Part shown: in pieces, positions 1 to 53,247 of the stretch
Position numbering within the stretch: the stretch's first letter is position 1
How the letters are laid out: every line of letters begins with the position of its first letter
Source of the DNA: Sarcophilus harrisii
Lineage: Eukaryota > Chordata > Mammalia > Dasyuromorphia > Dasyuridae
Assembly: GCF_902635505.1 (NCBI RefSeq)
Contig: NC_045429.1
Coordinates: 463,095,359 to 463,159,358 of the forward strand
Length of the DNA stretch: 64,000 bases
Direction: 5' to 3'
The notes under the pieces: generated by a model
Seen by the model: only the letters and a program-made list of their open reading frames with translations
Databases searched by the model: none
What the model was told of the DNA's origin: nothing
Position numbers and translations under genes: made by a program

Positions 1-319
1 GCTGTGGCAGCAAAGCCGCAGATTTGTGAGGTGCTTTCTTGTGTCTCTCGGCTACAGTGAGCGAGGACCGAGGACTCTTTGGTGGCTTTGCCGTTTTCCT
101 TGGCATTGCCACGTGGATATAAATGATTGAATCTAAGCTCCTTGTGGGCAGGGGGTGTTGCACTAGGAAGTGCTTCCCAGTTGGGAGGTGAGTGGCGGGC
201 TCCGTGGCTGGTGGCTTTCTCGGTAGGCATTGGAGCACCGCACCTGTGCAGTGGAGAGCTGGGAGATCTGGGGCCTGCGAGGCCCTGATCCCTGATTTGA
301 GGTTTATACAGGCCAAACA

Positions 320-495
320 TGGAGAGAAGACACGGCTGCAGACATTTCCTAGCTGTGTGACTCTGGACTAGTCATTTCACCTCTCATTTGTAGAGTGGGA
401 TAATGTTGGCCCCTGCCGCGTTAGGAGGATCCAACGAGATAAAATTTGTGAAGCACTTAGCACACAGTGGACACTAAATAAGAGCTATTTATTTC
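320..495 (+). repeat. MIR-type SINE
   Basis: In the MCM3AP intron before the first visible exon. It has the CORE order: CTAGCTGTGTGACTCTGGACTAG, then CATTTCACCTCTC, then GTGAAGCACTTAGCACACAGTGG and a tail with TAAATAAGAGCTATT, all diverged from the MIR consensus. Confidence 0.8.
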
Positions 496-785
496 TTCTT
501 TCTCTCCCTTCCCCCTGAAAACAAGGACTTTTGTGTTTGCTTAGAGCTGTCCTTGGGATTCCCACTTTCCTGAGGCCTTCAGGAGTGACAGTGCGGCATC
601 CCAACGCCCTCTCTAATCGCACAGCCTCAGTTTGGTGGCTTCTTCCTCCACAGCCTCCACGTGCAAGCCAAGAGCCCTCTGGGGTCTGTGCATCGTGTGG
701 CTCTTTGAGCAAGGAGCTGTTTCCTTCTTGTCTTTGGTCCTTCCAAGCAAATAGTGATCCCTTCCTTCTCTTTGCCATTGGCTAG

Positions 786-24454
<23,669 letters not shown>

Positions 24455-24600
24455 CAAGCTGGGCAGCGGGGAAGGGGTCCTGGGGGCCGGGCTCAGGGTG
24501 CACACAATAAATAATGTTCTCTGCGGATGCTCGACCAGTGGCTGGGACATGGCTGTAAATCATGGAAATAAAGACTGGGACTGTCTGATGCCTTTGTCCA
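24455..24600 (+). terminator. MCM3AP: MCM3AP 3' UTR with two poly(A) signals
   Basis: A short 3' UTR follows the TGA at 24452. Canonical AATAAA hexamers lie at 24506-24511 and 24567-24572, and the second is followed by GT-rich sequence (about 24575-24615) suitable as a downstream element. Termination here leaves about 1.7 kb to the LSS start codon. Confidence 0.75.
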
Positions 24601-24893
24601 GTTGGGGATGGAGGGATTCTGGGGAGCGGGTCCTCCAGCCAGGGGGCGGGGGCCCTGCCGGAGCCTGCCGGGACCTTCGCTGGCTGGTATGAGGAGCCGG
24701 GAGTGCGCACCGACCGGGCTTTGGCCCCTCCCCAAGGGCTTTATTCTCTTAGCCACTCTTCCTTTTTTCTGGCCTTTCTACTACACAGGGCCTGGGGTCT
24801 GGGGGTCATGTCACAGAAAGCCCCGGGGACCCCCCCACAAGCTTGTGGAAAACACCCAGCACGATCCCGTGCTGCTTACATGCTGTGGGAGGG

Positions 24894-24928
<35 letters not shown>

Positions 24929-25560
24929 ACGCTGGAGGGGCCAGCTGTTGGCCAGACATTGAGAGGTGACTTCAGAGGGGTCCCTTGTTGCCCGGGGCAG
25001 CTGGAAGGCCTGGGGGTTTTAGTGAGGGAGGCCCAATGGAAGGTCCTGCCGGGAGTGGGACCTCCCTCAGGGGCCGGATTCAGAGGCGATTTCAGCAAGG
25101 GGCGCTGGCCCGGCCCGACCTTGGGGGGGGGCCCACACGAGGCCATCGGCCTTTTGCTGGGCAAGCACGTGAAAGTCGTCAGCCGGCATCACCCCTACTG
25201 TGTGCCAGCCTGGGGCTAAGCAGTCCAAAGGGGGCGTCTCCTGGGGGAGGGTCCGGGTGGGGCCTCCTGTGAAGCGGAGAGATGCGGGTGTTTGTTGAAT
25301 GGAGGCCTGGGCCCAGGGGCTGTGAAGGGCCTGTGCCGGCCGGGGAGGCCGGGCCGGGCGGGGGAGCTCCCCAGGGGAGGCCGCCCGAGCTCTCTGTGGG
25401 ATGGGGCCGCCCGGCCGGGGCTCGGCCTCCGCCTTTTATTTTGGGGCAGGATTTGCTTTTCCCCTCAAGTCCTCGGGAAGCTTTTGGACATTCGTTGTCC
25501 AGGATTTCAGTTCCACACTCTGACCCTCCTGACTCCGAGTCCCCCCTCCCCCCCAAAGTG
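24600..25560. other. MCM3AP-LSS intergenic spacer, no gene seen
   Basis: GC-rich sequence dominated by G tracts, including a 33-base G run at 24895-24927. I see no conserved coding exon, no tRNA and no clear transposon. Open frames here are byproducts of high GC. Confidence 0.6.
24895..24927 (+). repeat. Poly(G) tract, 33 bases
   Basis: An uninterrupted run of 33 G lies about 330 bp past the last MCM3AP poly(A) signal and 1.4 kb before the LSS start codon. Shorter pure runs are at 14447-14470 (24 G), 20342-20355 (14 G) and 25612-25626 (15 G). Such tracts can form G-quadruplexes and their length is often unreliable in assemblies. Confidence 0.9.
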
Positions 25561-26327
25561 CCCTAGCCAGGGGGGCGGGCTTGGGCAGAGACCCCGCCCC
25601 AGGACGGAGGCGGGGGGGGGGGGGGGAGGGGGGGAGGGGCGAGGCCCAGGGAGGACCTCCGGGCAGCCCTGCCCCCACTCTGGGGCTGGCCCCGCGGGGG
25701 TCTCCTCGGCACAGCTCCCAGAGGGGTCTGCCGGGCTTATTTTACACATGAGGAGACTGAGGCACAGCCCCGGGTCACCCGGTACCCTGAGGGCTTGGAC
25801 TCCAGCCCCCAGCCTGGGGCTCTACCCCCTGAGCCCTCCAAGCCCCCATTATACAGAGAAGGAAACTGAGGCCCCCGAGACCCCGCCGCCCAAAGCTGGG
25901 GGGAGGGGCCCAGGGCCGCGGGGAAAGAGCCTCCGTCTCTCCGCTTGAGCAATGGGAACAGGAGTCATCAGGGATGGCCCCGCCCCCGATCCCCCGCCGC
26001 CGCCGCCTCCTCCAATCCCCAACGTCCCCGCCCGCCCCACCATTCTCAACTGTCCCGCCGCAACCACTGGCGCGCGAGGCCTGCGGGGGCCCCGCCCCCG
26101 GCGCGCTCCCATTGGCTCGGCGCCTCTCGCCTCATGTGGCCCCAGAGTCGTCCGCGGGGGACGGGCGGGCTGGACTACAAGTCCCGGCGTGCCCCGCGGC
26201 CGCCGGCTTCCACCTGGGAGCGCGAGCCACAAAGCCGGTTAGAGCCGTCACCGGCCGCCGCCGCTGCTGTTCGGGCCGCCGCCCGCCCCGCGCCCCCGAG
26301 AGCCCGCGCCCCGCGCCCGCCCGCGCC
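25560..26327 (+). promoter_or_regulatory. LSS: LSS CpG-island promoter with GC boxes, CCAAT boxes and a ZNF143-like site
   Basis: Dense CpG and GC-box sequence (GGGCGGG and its complement, many times) covers this stretch and continues through LSS exon 1. A CCAAT box lies at 26012-26016 and an inverted one (ATTGG) at 26111-26115; these are candidate NF-Y sites, and NF-Y is the usual partner of SREBP at sterol genes. I do not see a perfect sterol response element by eye. No TATA box is evident. The segment 25735-25885 inside it contains two short MIR-like pieces ending in GGAAACTGAGGC-type sequence. Confidence 0.7.
26174..26192 (+). promoter_or_regulatory. LSS: ZNF143/SBS-like motif in the LSS promoter
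   Basis: The 19-mer ACTACAAGTCCCGGCGTGC resembles the ZNF143 (SBS) consensus ACTACAAYTCCCAGMATGC, with differences at three or four positions. It lies about 140 bp upstream of the start codon, a typical distance for this factor in CpG-island promoters. Recognition is by memory of the consensus. Confidence 0.6.
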
Positions 26328-44954
<18,627 letters not shown>

Positions 44955-47900
44955 GCCCCAAGTGCAGGGAGCCCCGGCCAGGGCGGAGCCACCAGCCACA
45001 GACCTTGGGATGTGGGCGCCCCGTGGCCGGGGACGGGGTGATGCACCCTTTGAGGCCCGTTCTCCTGTCCCGCCGACACTTAGACCTCTCACCCCGCTTT
45101 TGGTTGGATTCTCCCCCGGGTCATCCTCCCCTCCGTCCTCTAGGCGGCCCCAGGCTCTTTGCTCACGGAGGTCCTTCTGTAAGAACGGAGTGGGGCACAG
45201 CATCCCCGAGCCCCTCACCGTGAGCCCCTCGTGCGGCACGAGTCATGTTCTCTGTGGGGGAACGCTCGGGCTGCCCGGGGTCTCAGCTCTTGAGCGAGCA
45301 GATCCTTACCGGACACCCCCTCCAGCTGCCCCTCCTGAGTCTCTCGGGGAGCCGGGCAGGTTCACGGGATCCCTCGCACGTGTGCCTGAGGCGGCCGCCC
45401 GCTGTGGACAGTCTCCTGTCCGGGCAGGGACTCTGGGCTTATCTTGTACTACAGCTTCTCCTTGACTTCCTCCAACCTGAGTGCCCGGGACACCCCAGCC
45501 TGGCTCTCTGTGGCCCCCAAGACGCTGCTGCGGCGTCGGGCGGTTCGAACTCTAAGGCCGTAGCTTAGACTTGGTCGGGACCGTTGGCAGTGACCATCGC
45601 CCGCTCTGAGCCTTTGTGCTGAATCTGGCCCCTTTTGAGTACTTAACATAACATGCCTCAGATAGGTACGGACTCGGTTTGCGCCGCCACGACTCGTCCC
45701 CTCCTCCCTCTGGACAGACTGTGTCGCTGCCCCTGCCCCAACGCAGCCTGCACCAAGACTCCGTTTTTGCCCTTTGGCCCACGTCCCCACGCCCGCTCCC
45801 ACTCCCCTGAAATCCTGCTGTTTTCTCTCATGCCAGGGGGTGGAGGGGGTTTCCCCGCTTGTCGCCCCCACGCTTATCCGGGGAAAGGGAGGAGCCCTTC
45901 CTCCTTAGGTTGAATCTCTTGATTGGAGACTCTTATCGACACGTCAGTCTCGATGTAGCATCAAAAGCCAGACAGGTGCTGGGCAGCTGGAGCCCCCTCC
46001 CCTCTCTGGGGTAGGCTCTGGGGGCCTCCTCAGCGGGGCTTCCCCCGGGGCCGCGCTCTGGGGGCCTCCGACGTTCCACGTATCCTTAGGGATTTCACGA
46101 AGCCTGAGCTGCTTTTTTTATACACAAGTCAGGTTTTTTCCTGGGTGTCCATGGAGCCCCGAGCTTTCAACAGGATAGAGCCCACGGGAAACTGGAAACC
46201 AGCTTGTTTTCTTGACTCTTTGAGGATCAGTAATGTTGCCGAGCTCTTGGTGAGACGGTACTCGAACACCCCCTGCCCTCATCCACTTCATTAGTCGACC
46301 TCTGATCCAAATTGATGGAGACACACCTCTCAAAGGCCAGTGAGGTTTGTGCTCACTCCTAAATTCCCCAACATGGTGAGCGCTGCTAGAAGCGCCTGCT
46401 GTATGTTCCCTGGCACAGAGTGCCGCTAGGAGTGCCCGGGGTGTGTGCCCTGGCACGGTGAGTGCTGCTAGGAGTGCCCGGGGTGTGTGCCCTGGCACGG
46501 TGAGTGCCGCTAGGAGTGCCCGGGGTGTGTGCCTTGGCACGGTGAGTGCCACTAGGAGTGCTTGGGATGTATGCCCTGGGCACGGTGAGTGCTGCCACGA
46601 GTGCCCACAGTATATTCCCTGGCCCAGTGAGGGCCTCTAGGAGTGCCCACAATTCACACCCTGGCATGGTTGAGTGCTGTTAGAAGTGCCCACTGTATGT
46701 TGCCTGGCGAGTGCTGCTAAGAGTGTCCGCTGTATTGTATGTTCCTTGGCAAGTGCTCTTGTGTGCCAAGTGCTGTGAGGAGTGCCCGCTGTACATCCCT
46801 GGCGAGTGCTGCTTGCCGTACATGTCCTTGCTAGGAGTGCCCGCCCTGGTGTAATGTGTGCCGCTCGGCAATAAGTGCCCTGGGGTTTGTAGGATTCTAG
46901 GTCTAGAGCTGGAGCTTCTCGACAATTGCCCGTGTTCTTGTTTCAGATTCAGGGTCTCCTTTTATTATCTGTATTTTAGAACCTGCTGATTCTTGAATAT
47001 CTCTGATTTTTGCTCCTCATGGAGTTATTTTGCTGTACCCTCCCTCCCCATGGTTCTTTTGAATGGGAGGCAGAGGGCATTTCTCCCTGGCAGGCGTCGC
47101 CAGCTGGGCCTTCTGAGCTCCCTCAGGACCTCGTGCCCTCTTGGGAATCCCCACTCCCCCGCCCTCTTGCACTGCTGCCTGGTGCCAGGGGAGGGGTTAG
47201 ATCTGGGGGCCCGAGGGCCCTCTTCGTTGGGCCTTGGGACCCTCTCGTTGTGCTTGGCGGCCTCTCATTGGGCCTGATTGTCTAGACTCTTCCTCCTGCG
47301 GTTGCTCTCTGCCCCCCGGCCCCGAGGCCTCCTGCTGTCTCTCCCCAGAGTTCCTGCCGCTCGGGCGGGTGGGGATCTCGGGGCCCGCCGCTGGCGGCCC
47401 TTTCCTGGCCCTGGCTCCCGGCGGTCAGTGCTGGGGGGTGGTCGTCCCCGGGCTGGGCCGGTGCCGCCTGGGGCCCAGAGTGTTTCTGGGCTTGGAAGGT
47501 TCATCACTGAGCCCGAGGCTATCTTAGCACCCCATCTCTTGATCTGTGGCTTCTCGGGACGGGAGCTGGAAGGGAATGCAGATGTCTATACCCCAGAGCG
47601 CCCCCCGGGCCGCGATTCCAACCCAGACACTCTGATTCCAAATGCACCCTTGCCCCTGCCCCCTCTGTCCCCCAGGCCGCCCGTGGGGCCGGCCGTGCTC
47701 CCGGGAGAGGCCTTGGCCGGGCTCCGTTATCACTTCTCAGCAACTCCCCCAGAAATGGGGGCCAGAGGCGCCCCCAGGCTTTAGGCTCCGCGTGGAAGCT
47801 TTTTCTTTGGCTGCGGTTTTCTTGGATTTTGTGGCTTCTCGAGTTCCCGCCCGCTGCTTGGGCCTCATCGTCTCCTTGGCGGTGCTCCTTAGAGGTCCGC

Positions 47901-49190
47901 AGCCCGGGGTGGGCGTCCCCCCCTTTGTCCCGGCGCCCAGAAGGAGCCGCGGAAGGAAGGGGGAGAGACCCCCACAGAGATGGTGCGGACTGAGCAACAA
48001 CGGCCCTGAAGGCTCGGGGTTAACCCGGGGGGGGGACCCCAGCCCTTGGGGCTGCACACCAAGGTGTTCAGGGGGTGTGCAGCCCCGTGAGCGGTTAGCA
48101 ACTACCTTGACAAGAAGAAGCCAAATCTCCAAAGGTGGGGAAGGGCTGTGAAAAGCTGGAATCAGGAGCTCAGGGGTCGGCTGCTGGCCTAAGGGGCCCG
48201 GACGTTTTTCGGGGAGCGGCTTCCCTGACGCGTTTGTCCCAGGCTGCCCCAACGGTCAGGGGGCCGTCTACGGGCCGCTGAGGTGGGGTCTAAGGGCGTT
48301 TCGGTCAGATGATTGTAAATTCAGAAGACGACCGGCTTTTTGGGAGGGTTTTTTCTTTTGAAAATGGTTGCCTGTTCAAATTCTTGGTTGTCTCTCAGGG
48401 GAACGGATCAGAGTTGGGGTTTCCCCTTGAACCCAGTACTTCCCTTTGCATTTTGGACATGCTTGGGCTTTTGCGGTTCTGCAGTTGTTTAATAGGACGG
48501 GAGCCACCGGTCCGGGTTCCTTAAATTGACTAATTTGGTGGGAATTGCAAACATTCCCACCTCCCCAGAATTGGCTTAGGGCAAATATGTCAGCGTCTAG
48601 GGGGGGCCTTGGGTCCCTTGGATCAGTGGGTAGGGTGCGAGTTCTTGGAGGCCGGGTCCTGGGCTCTGGCTCCTGGCACAGTCAGATGATCCGTTTCGAG
48701 GTTGGCGGGGTGGAACGGGGTGGGGCGAGCTCGCAGATTATTTTGCTCTGGAGCTCCGTGCTGTTGAGCAGCTTAAAGGGGGAGAGGATTTCTTAACCTG
48801 GGGATTTTCTTGGATCCGTCCAAGGCCTGCCAGGTTCGGGTCTCGAGGGCATGGCTGCAAACCACTGTGCAGACGGTCTCCCTAAATGGCTCAGATAAAC
48901 GTGATCCTTTTGTCTGGTGCTCAGAAGGAAACCTGGGTTTCCATTCACGTTGCCTTACTTCCAAATTCATTTGTACAGCAGCTGTGCGATGTGGTCCTTC
49001 ACATCCCTCTGATCCCTGCTAGGACTCGTGGGTCTAGACCAGGGTCTTGTCCTTGCCCTTTGGCACTCCTTTGGGCTTTGGGTAGGGTAATTGTGGGCTT
49101 GCTTTGGGGTTCTGTTTCACTGACATGATTGGGCTGTTAACAAGTCTCTTGGGTATTCTAAATAAAACGTTGGATTATTTCACACGATTG
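44955..49190 (+). other. LSS: Probable LSS 3' UTR (about 4.2 kb)
   Basis: After the LSS stop no AATAAA occurs until 49161-49166, and no other gene signature is visible in between. I therefore infer one long 3' UTR. It contains a 42-bp minisatellite (46376-46890) and GC-rich, gene-free sequence. The alternative is that a variant hexamer close to the stop is used and most of this stretch is intergenic; transcript data would decide. Confidence 0.45.
46376..46890 (+). repeat. 42-bp minisatellite, about 12 imperfect units
   Basis: The unit is close to GAGTGCTGCTAGGAGTGCCC followed by GGGGTGTGTGCCCTGGCACGGT (42 bp). Copies at 46440-46560 are nearly identical and the flanking ones are degraded and shortened. 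It falls in the inferred LSS 3' UTR. Confidence 0.9.
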
Positions 49191-49205
49191 TTGTCTGTTT
49201 TTTGA
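49161..49205 (+). terminator. LSS: Poly(A) signal, likely of LSS
   Basis: AATAAA at 49161-49166 is followed about 20 bp later by a strongly GT/T-rich element (TTGTTGTCTGTTTTTTG at about 49189-49205), the classic arrangement of a strong cleavage site. LSS is the nearest upstream gene on this strand. Confidence 0.6.
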
Positions 49206-52200
49206 ATTCTCATCACTGATCTCGTCCGGTTGTAATGGGCAAGTCACTCCTGATGGGGAAGCCTCTGCTCTCCTCACTCCTGGTTTGAGGGAAGAACATT
49301 GTTAAAATCTTAAAAAATTAAAAACTTAATGAGGAAAAGCTTCGAACATCACACGTATGGCTGTTTTTTGTCCGAAGTCGTTTTCTACCTTTTGATGTCA
49401 TCATGGGATTTTCATCGATCCTGTTGATCCCAGTCGCCCACTCTTTGATTACCACATTGCTAATTTTATCTACCCCCATTTTTGCATTGACATGGATGAA
49501 ACTGAACTCCCCCATTTTTGCATTGATGTGAAACTGGGCTCCCTTTCCCCATTTTTGCATGGACATGGATGAAACTGGGCTTCCTTTGAAAATGAGCCCC
49601 ACGACTGGCTTCTTGGTGAACCTTCTGCACTTTGAAGGCGCCTTATGAAGCAGAAGGATGATTCTCGGGATCGGCTTCTCTCCGGTCGCTGCCTTTTGGG
49701 TGCTTCTCGGGGACAGCTTCTCAGCCTTTGGCAAGCTGGCTTCCTGACCCGTTGGGTCCTTTTGTACGTTTGTTGGCACTTGACACTGTGTAATATTTTT
49801 TTTCTTTGCCGTTTCTTCCTTCTGACTCTTCCCTCGATGGTCATCTCTTTGAAAATTTTGTCGTGATGTTTTGGACCATAGTTAACTGTGAGGAAAACTG
49901 AACTTGGATCCAGAAGATGCTGCTCAGCTCTTCTCCCCCACCTTCTCTAGATACCTGTCACTCTGGCCCACCCATGGGGAGGGGGTTCAACTTTACCCTC
50001 TTTAGCACCTGGAGTTGGGGGGGTGGATGGTGCCAGGATTCTGTCCCTCCCCCAGGAGTTCTTTCTGCCTCCTGGCAGACTTGGTGACCCCGCCGGTTTT
50101 CTGGTATGGAGCTGGGAAGGTCGCCCGTGTCGAATGACTTGCCACTTTGGCTCAGGACTCGGTTGTCGTCGTCCTGCCACCCTCTCCCTCGATCCCTTGG
50201 GTCCTGTGTTCAGGCCAAGGTGTCCTGCCCGCCTTCGCAGATGTCTCCACCTGCAGCCGAGGCTCCTTGGGTCACTCCTGGGGGGTTTCCCACAATGTAG
50301 TGCAATCTGGAGGGTCCCGTAGCCCCAGCAAGAGCGGCCCTGCCTCGTCCAGTGTGCCCTCCCCCTCCCCAGCTCCCTGTTTGCAAGGGCTTTCCAAGCT
50401 TGTTGGTGTGAAAACAGGCTATTCCCCCCCCCCCAAAAAAAAAAGTCATCCCTCTTCCTGGGTCTCCTGCAAGAGGGGAAGGAAGAATCTTGTCCCCTGG
50501 CAAGCAGCTGGGCCTGCCCCGCCACCCAACGCTTCCACACAAAGGGCCCCTCCCTCCAAACTGGACCAGGAAGAACTCGTGCTCAGGCTGAGCTGTCCCA
50601 GCCAGGCAGGAGTGCCCCCCCGACCCCCAGCCTCATACGCTCCCTCACTCCTTGGCCTGCTGCTGGCCCTGGCACCACAAACACGGCAGACTAACGAAGT
50701 GAAGACGGGGTGCCCCGGGAGTCTTACCCAGGGCCCGTCCCACTCCTCAGCCAGTCCTGAGTGCCCCGTCACCTGCCTGATCAGCCGTCTCTGGCTCCGC
50801 CCATTGTGCTAGCCCAACCAAAGCAGAGGGCAGCAGGATGGGTGGTACCTCACTCTGGAACGTGGTCCCCCCCAGCTTTCCAGCCTGCTCATCAAGCTTA
50901 TTGAGCTTTCTGTCCACTGGGACCCCTGGGTTTCTCCAGCTTCCTGCCAAGCCCACCTAGCCCCTGTGAGGTGCAATCTTGGATTAAATGAGGCTTTATC
51001 CCTATTGAATTTCATATTACCCCTGGGTAGCTAGCCTGTCAAGACTAGAATCTGCTCCCTCCCTACGGACCAATTCACAAAGCTGCCACCTGTTCCCGCT
51101 GGAATCAGACGGCTCCTGGGGTCCCGGCCTTAGCTTTCCCAGCAGCAGCTACCACTAGTTGCCTGGGCTCTAATAGCCGGGAAGAAGGCACTTTCCCCTT
51201 CCCAGGCTCGCGGCAGCCAGGTTTGGGTGATATTTGGGAAATGGTGAATTTGGAAGATGACTCGGGCGCCAGTGTAGATGGATCAGGGAGACGACGGAGC
51301 AGGAAGCTCGAGGACTGTGGGGAAGGAGATGGGGACCATGGATACAGAATGGAGCACCCACCGTCACACATAATTGGGTCCAAAGCTCAGTGGGCAGGGG
51401 ACAATCACATTTATAATGTAAACAAAAGTCTTTTTTAAGAGGCAAAAAGAACTAGAGGCTGGGCTCGGGTGACTGTGAAAAGGAGACCGTAGAGGTTCCC
51501 AGAGAGGGAGGGGCAGAAGCTATGGGACACGCGAAGGGGAGGGAGAAGCAAATGCGGACCCAGAGACGGCGAAGGGGGGAAGACGTTGGCTGAGACAGAA
51601 AAGGGAAGAGGGATGGGCTCCATTTGGATGGCCCTGCAGGCCACCCCAGGCCCAGAGGAGATGTGGGCAATTTGGGGGGCATCTGCACTGAGGTAATAAT
51701 TGAAGCCGTAGGACTGTGAGATCACCAGAGTGGGGAGGATGGAGGGAGGCAGAGGGCCAGGAGGACATGCACTTACTGGAAGGAGGAAGACCATGAGGGT
51801 ACAGTGTCACAACAGCCAAGGAAGGAGCAGGTCCAGCACCTTTTGTCTTGTCTCCAATTGGGGTTTTCGTTAGCTCGTGCTGCTCTGATTCATAGGAGTG
51901 GGGTGACCCAGGGAACGTGTGGTTGCGAAGCCCTGGGCTTTGGAAGCACCAAAAGCATTGCCCCGAATCCTCCTGCAGCTCCCTTCTAAGCCCGGCTCTA
52001 GCATCGCCGCTAGAAGGGACCTGCTCATTTGTCATCCACTTTGCCCTCCGCATGTGGATGGCCGGAGCCAGCTCCTTCACACTGGGTCCTGAGGAGGCTT
52101 TGCAGGCTTCTGGGGTCCTCCGTAAGAGGGAGACCTTCACATCGACCGATGGGGTTTGCTCCGCTTTGGACCCGTGCCAGAGGCCCCTGCTATGCCCCGA

Positions 52201-53231
52201 TACTGTTGGCTAGAAAATGTGGGGACCCCTTGAATCCCCAAGCTCCTCAGAGTTAGGCAGCGGGCGTTTGGCCCTTAGCTCCTGGTATGCAGGAGGTTTA
52301 GGTCCAACTGAGGACAGGAGAGCTGTGGGTGCCTTGAGTTTTTGGTCTTTTTCTAGCACATTGTGTCTGTCCCATTATCTAGACACTATACACTGGTCTC
52401 CTTTGTAGGGATCGAAGCATCGTGTTCATCTGCTAAATTCTAGATCCGAGAGAAAAGTAACCAAATCTCTCTGTCCTGGGGCGTGGTTCCGTGGCCCTTG
52501 AAAACCAGAACAACAGAAAACCCAGGGTGTTAAGAAAGCTTTTGTCGAGAACCTTGGAGAGGGAAGCCCTGGTGGGGTCTGAGTGGGGGGAGGAGGACTC
52601 GATGACTCCCCAGGGGAAGGTGAGGAAGCCGAGCCGGGCAGAGCCTCGGGAAGACTGGCCGAGAGGTGGGAGCTGCTTCATGTGCTGCTTTTCAAGGTCC
52701 ATCCGGATCTCCTCAAGTGACTCTGCTGTCTTTGAGCTTCCTTGACAAACCGAGCAGGGTCTGGGGATGAGAACGGGGACGTGGGTTCAAAGCTTCATAA
52801 ACTGAGGTTTCATGTTCTCATCTTTAAAATGGATGAGGAGCTTTTTGGTCCATCCAGTTCCACATGCGATTCTGTGGCTCAGGTGACCTCATCCCGTGAC
52901 TCATCTTTGTACTTGGACGGATGTGAGGGTCGGGTCCACTTTCTGGGGGGCACCCGCTTTCAGCTGGCCAGCCGGACCTCCCGGGAGGTCTTCAAAATGC
53001 CCTCTGTCCTTGATGCCGCTACCGCCCCAAAAACCCAGGGGGGAAGGCTTTGGGCTCTCCCCTCGGGTCCCCTGAGACTATGCCTGTTCCTTTAAGGTTG
53101 TGTGACATCATAAGGCCGCGGAAGCCCCATTACTTGTCATGGAATATTATTTGCCGACTTCCTGAGTATGACCTGAGAGCCATCTTTCCACCTTAAAAGT
53201 AGTCAAGTCGTCTTGTGTCATTCTCCTTTAG
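49206..53231. other. LSS-SPATC1L intergenic spacer, no gene recognised
   Basis: I see no conserved exon. A three-copy 36-38 bp repeat lies at 49476-49590. Around 50860-51090 is a diffuse old interspersed repeat (segments like TTGAATTTCATATTA and TAGCCTGTCAAGA recall a common marsupial repeat I cannot name), and 52785-52850 has a MIR-like tail. One or more 5' non-coding exons of SPATC1L could be here but cannot be placed without transcripts. Confidence 0.5.
49476..49590 (+). repeat. Three-copy tandem repeat, 36-38 bp
   Basis: CCATTTTTGCATTGACATGG or close variants start at 49476, 49512 and 49550, each followed by ATGAAACTG. Intergenic. Confidence 0.85.
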
Positions 53232-53247
53232 GGAAGAGAAGAAGGAT

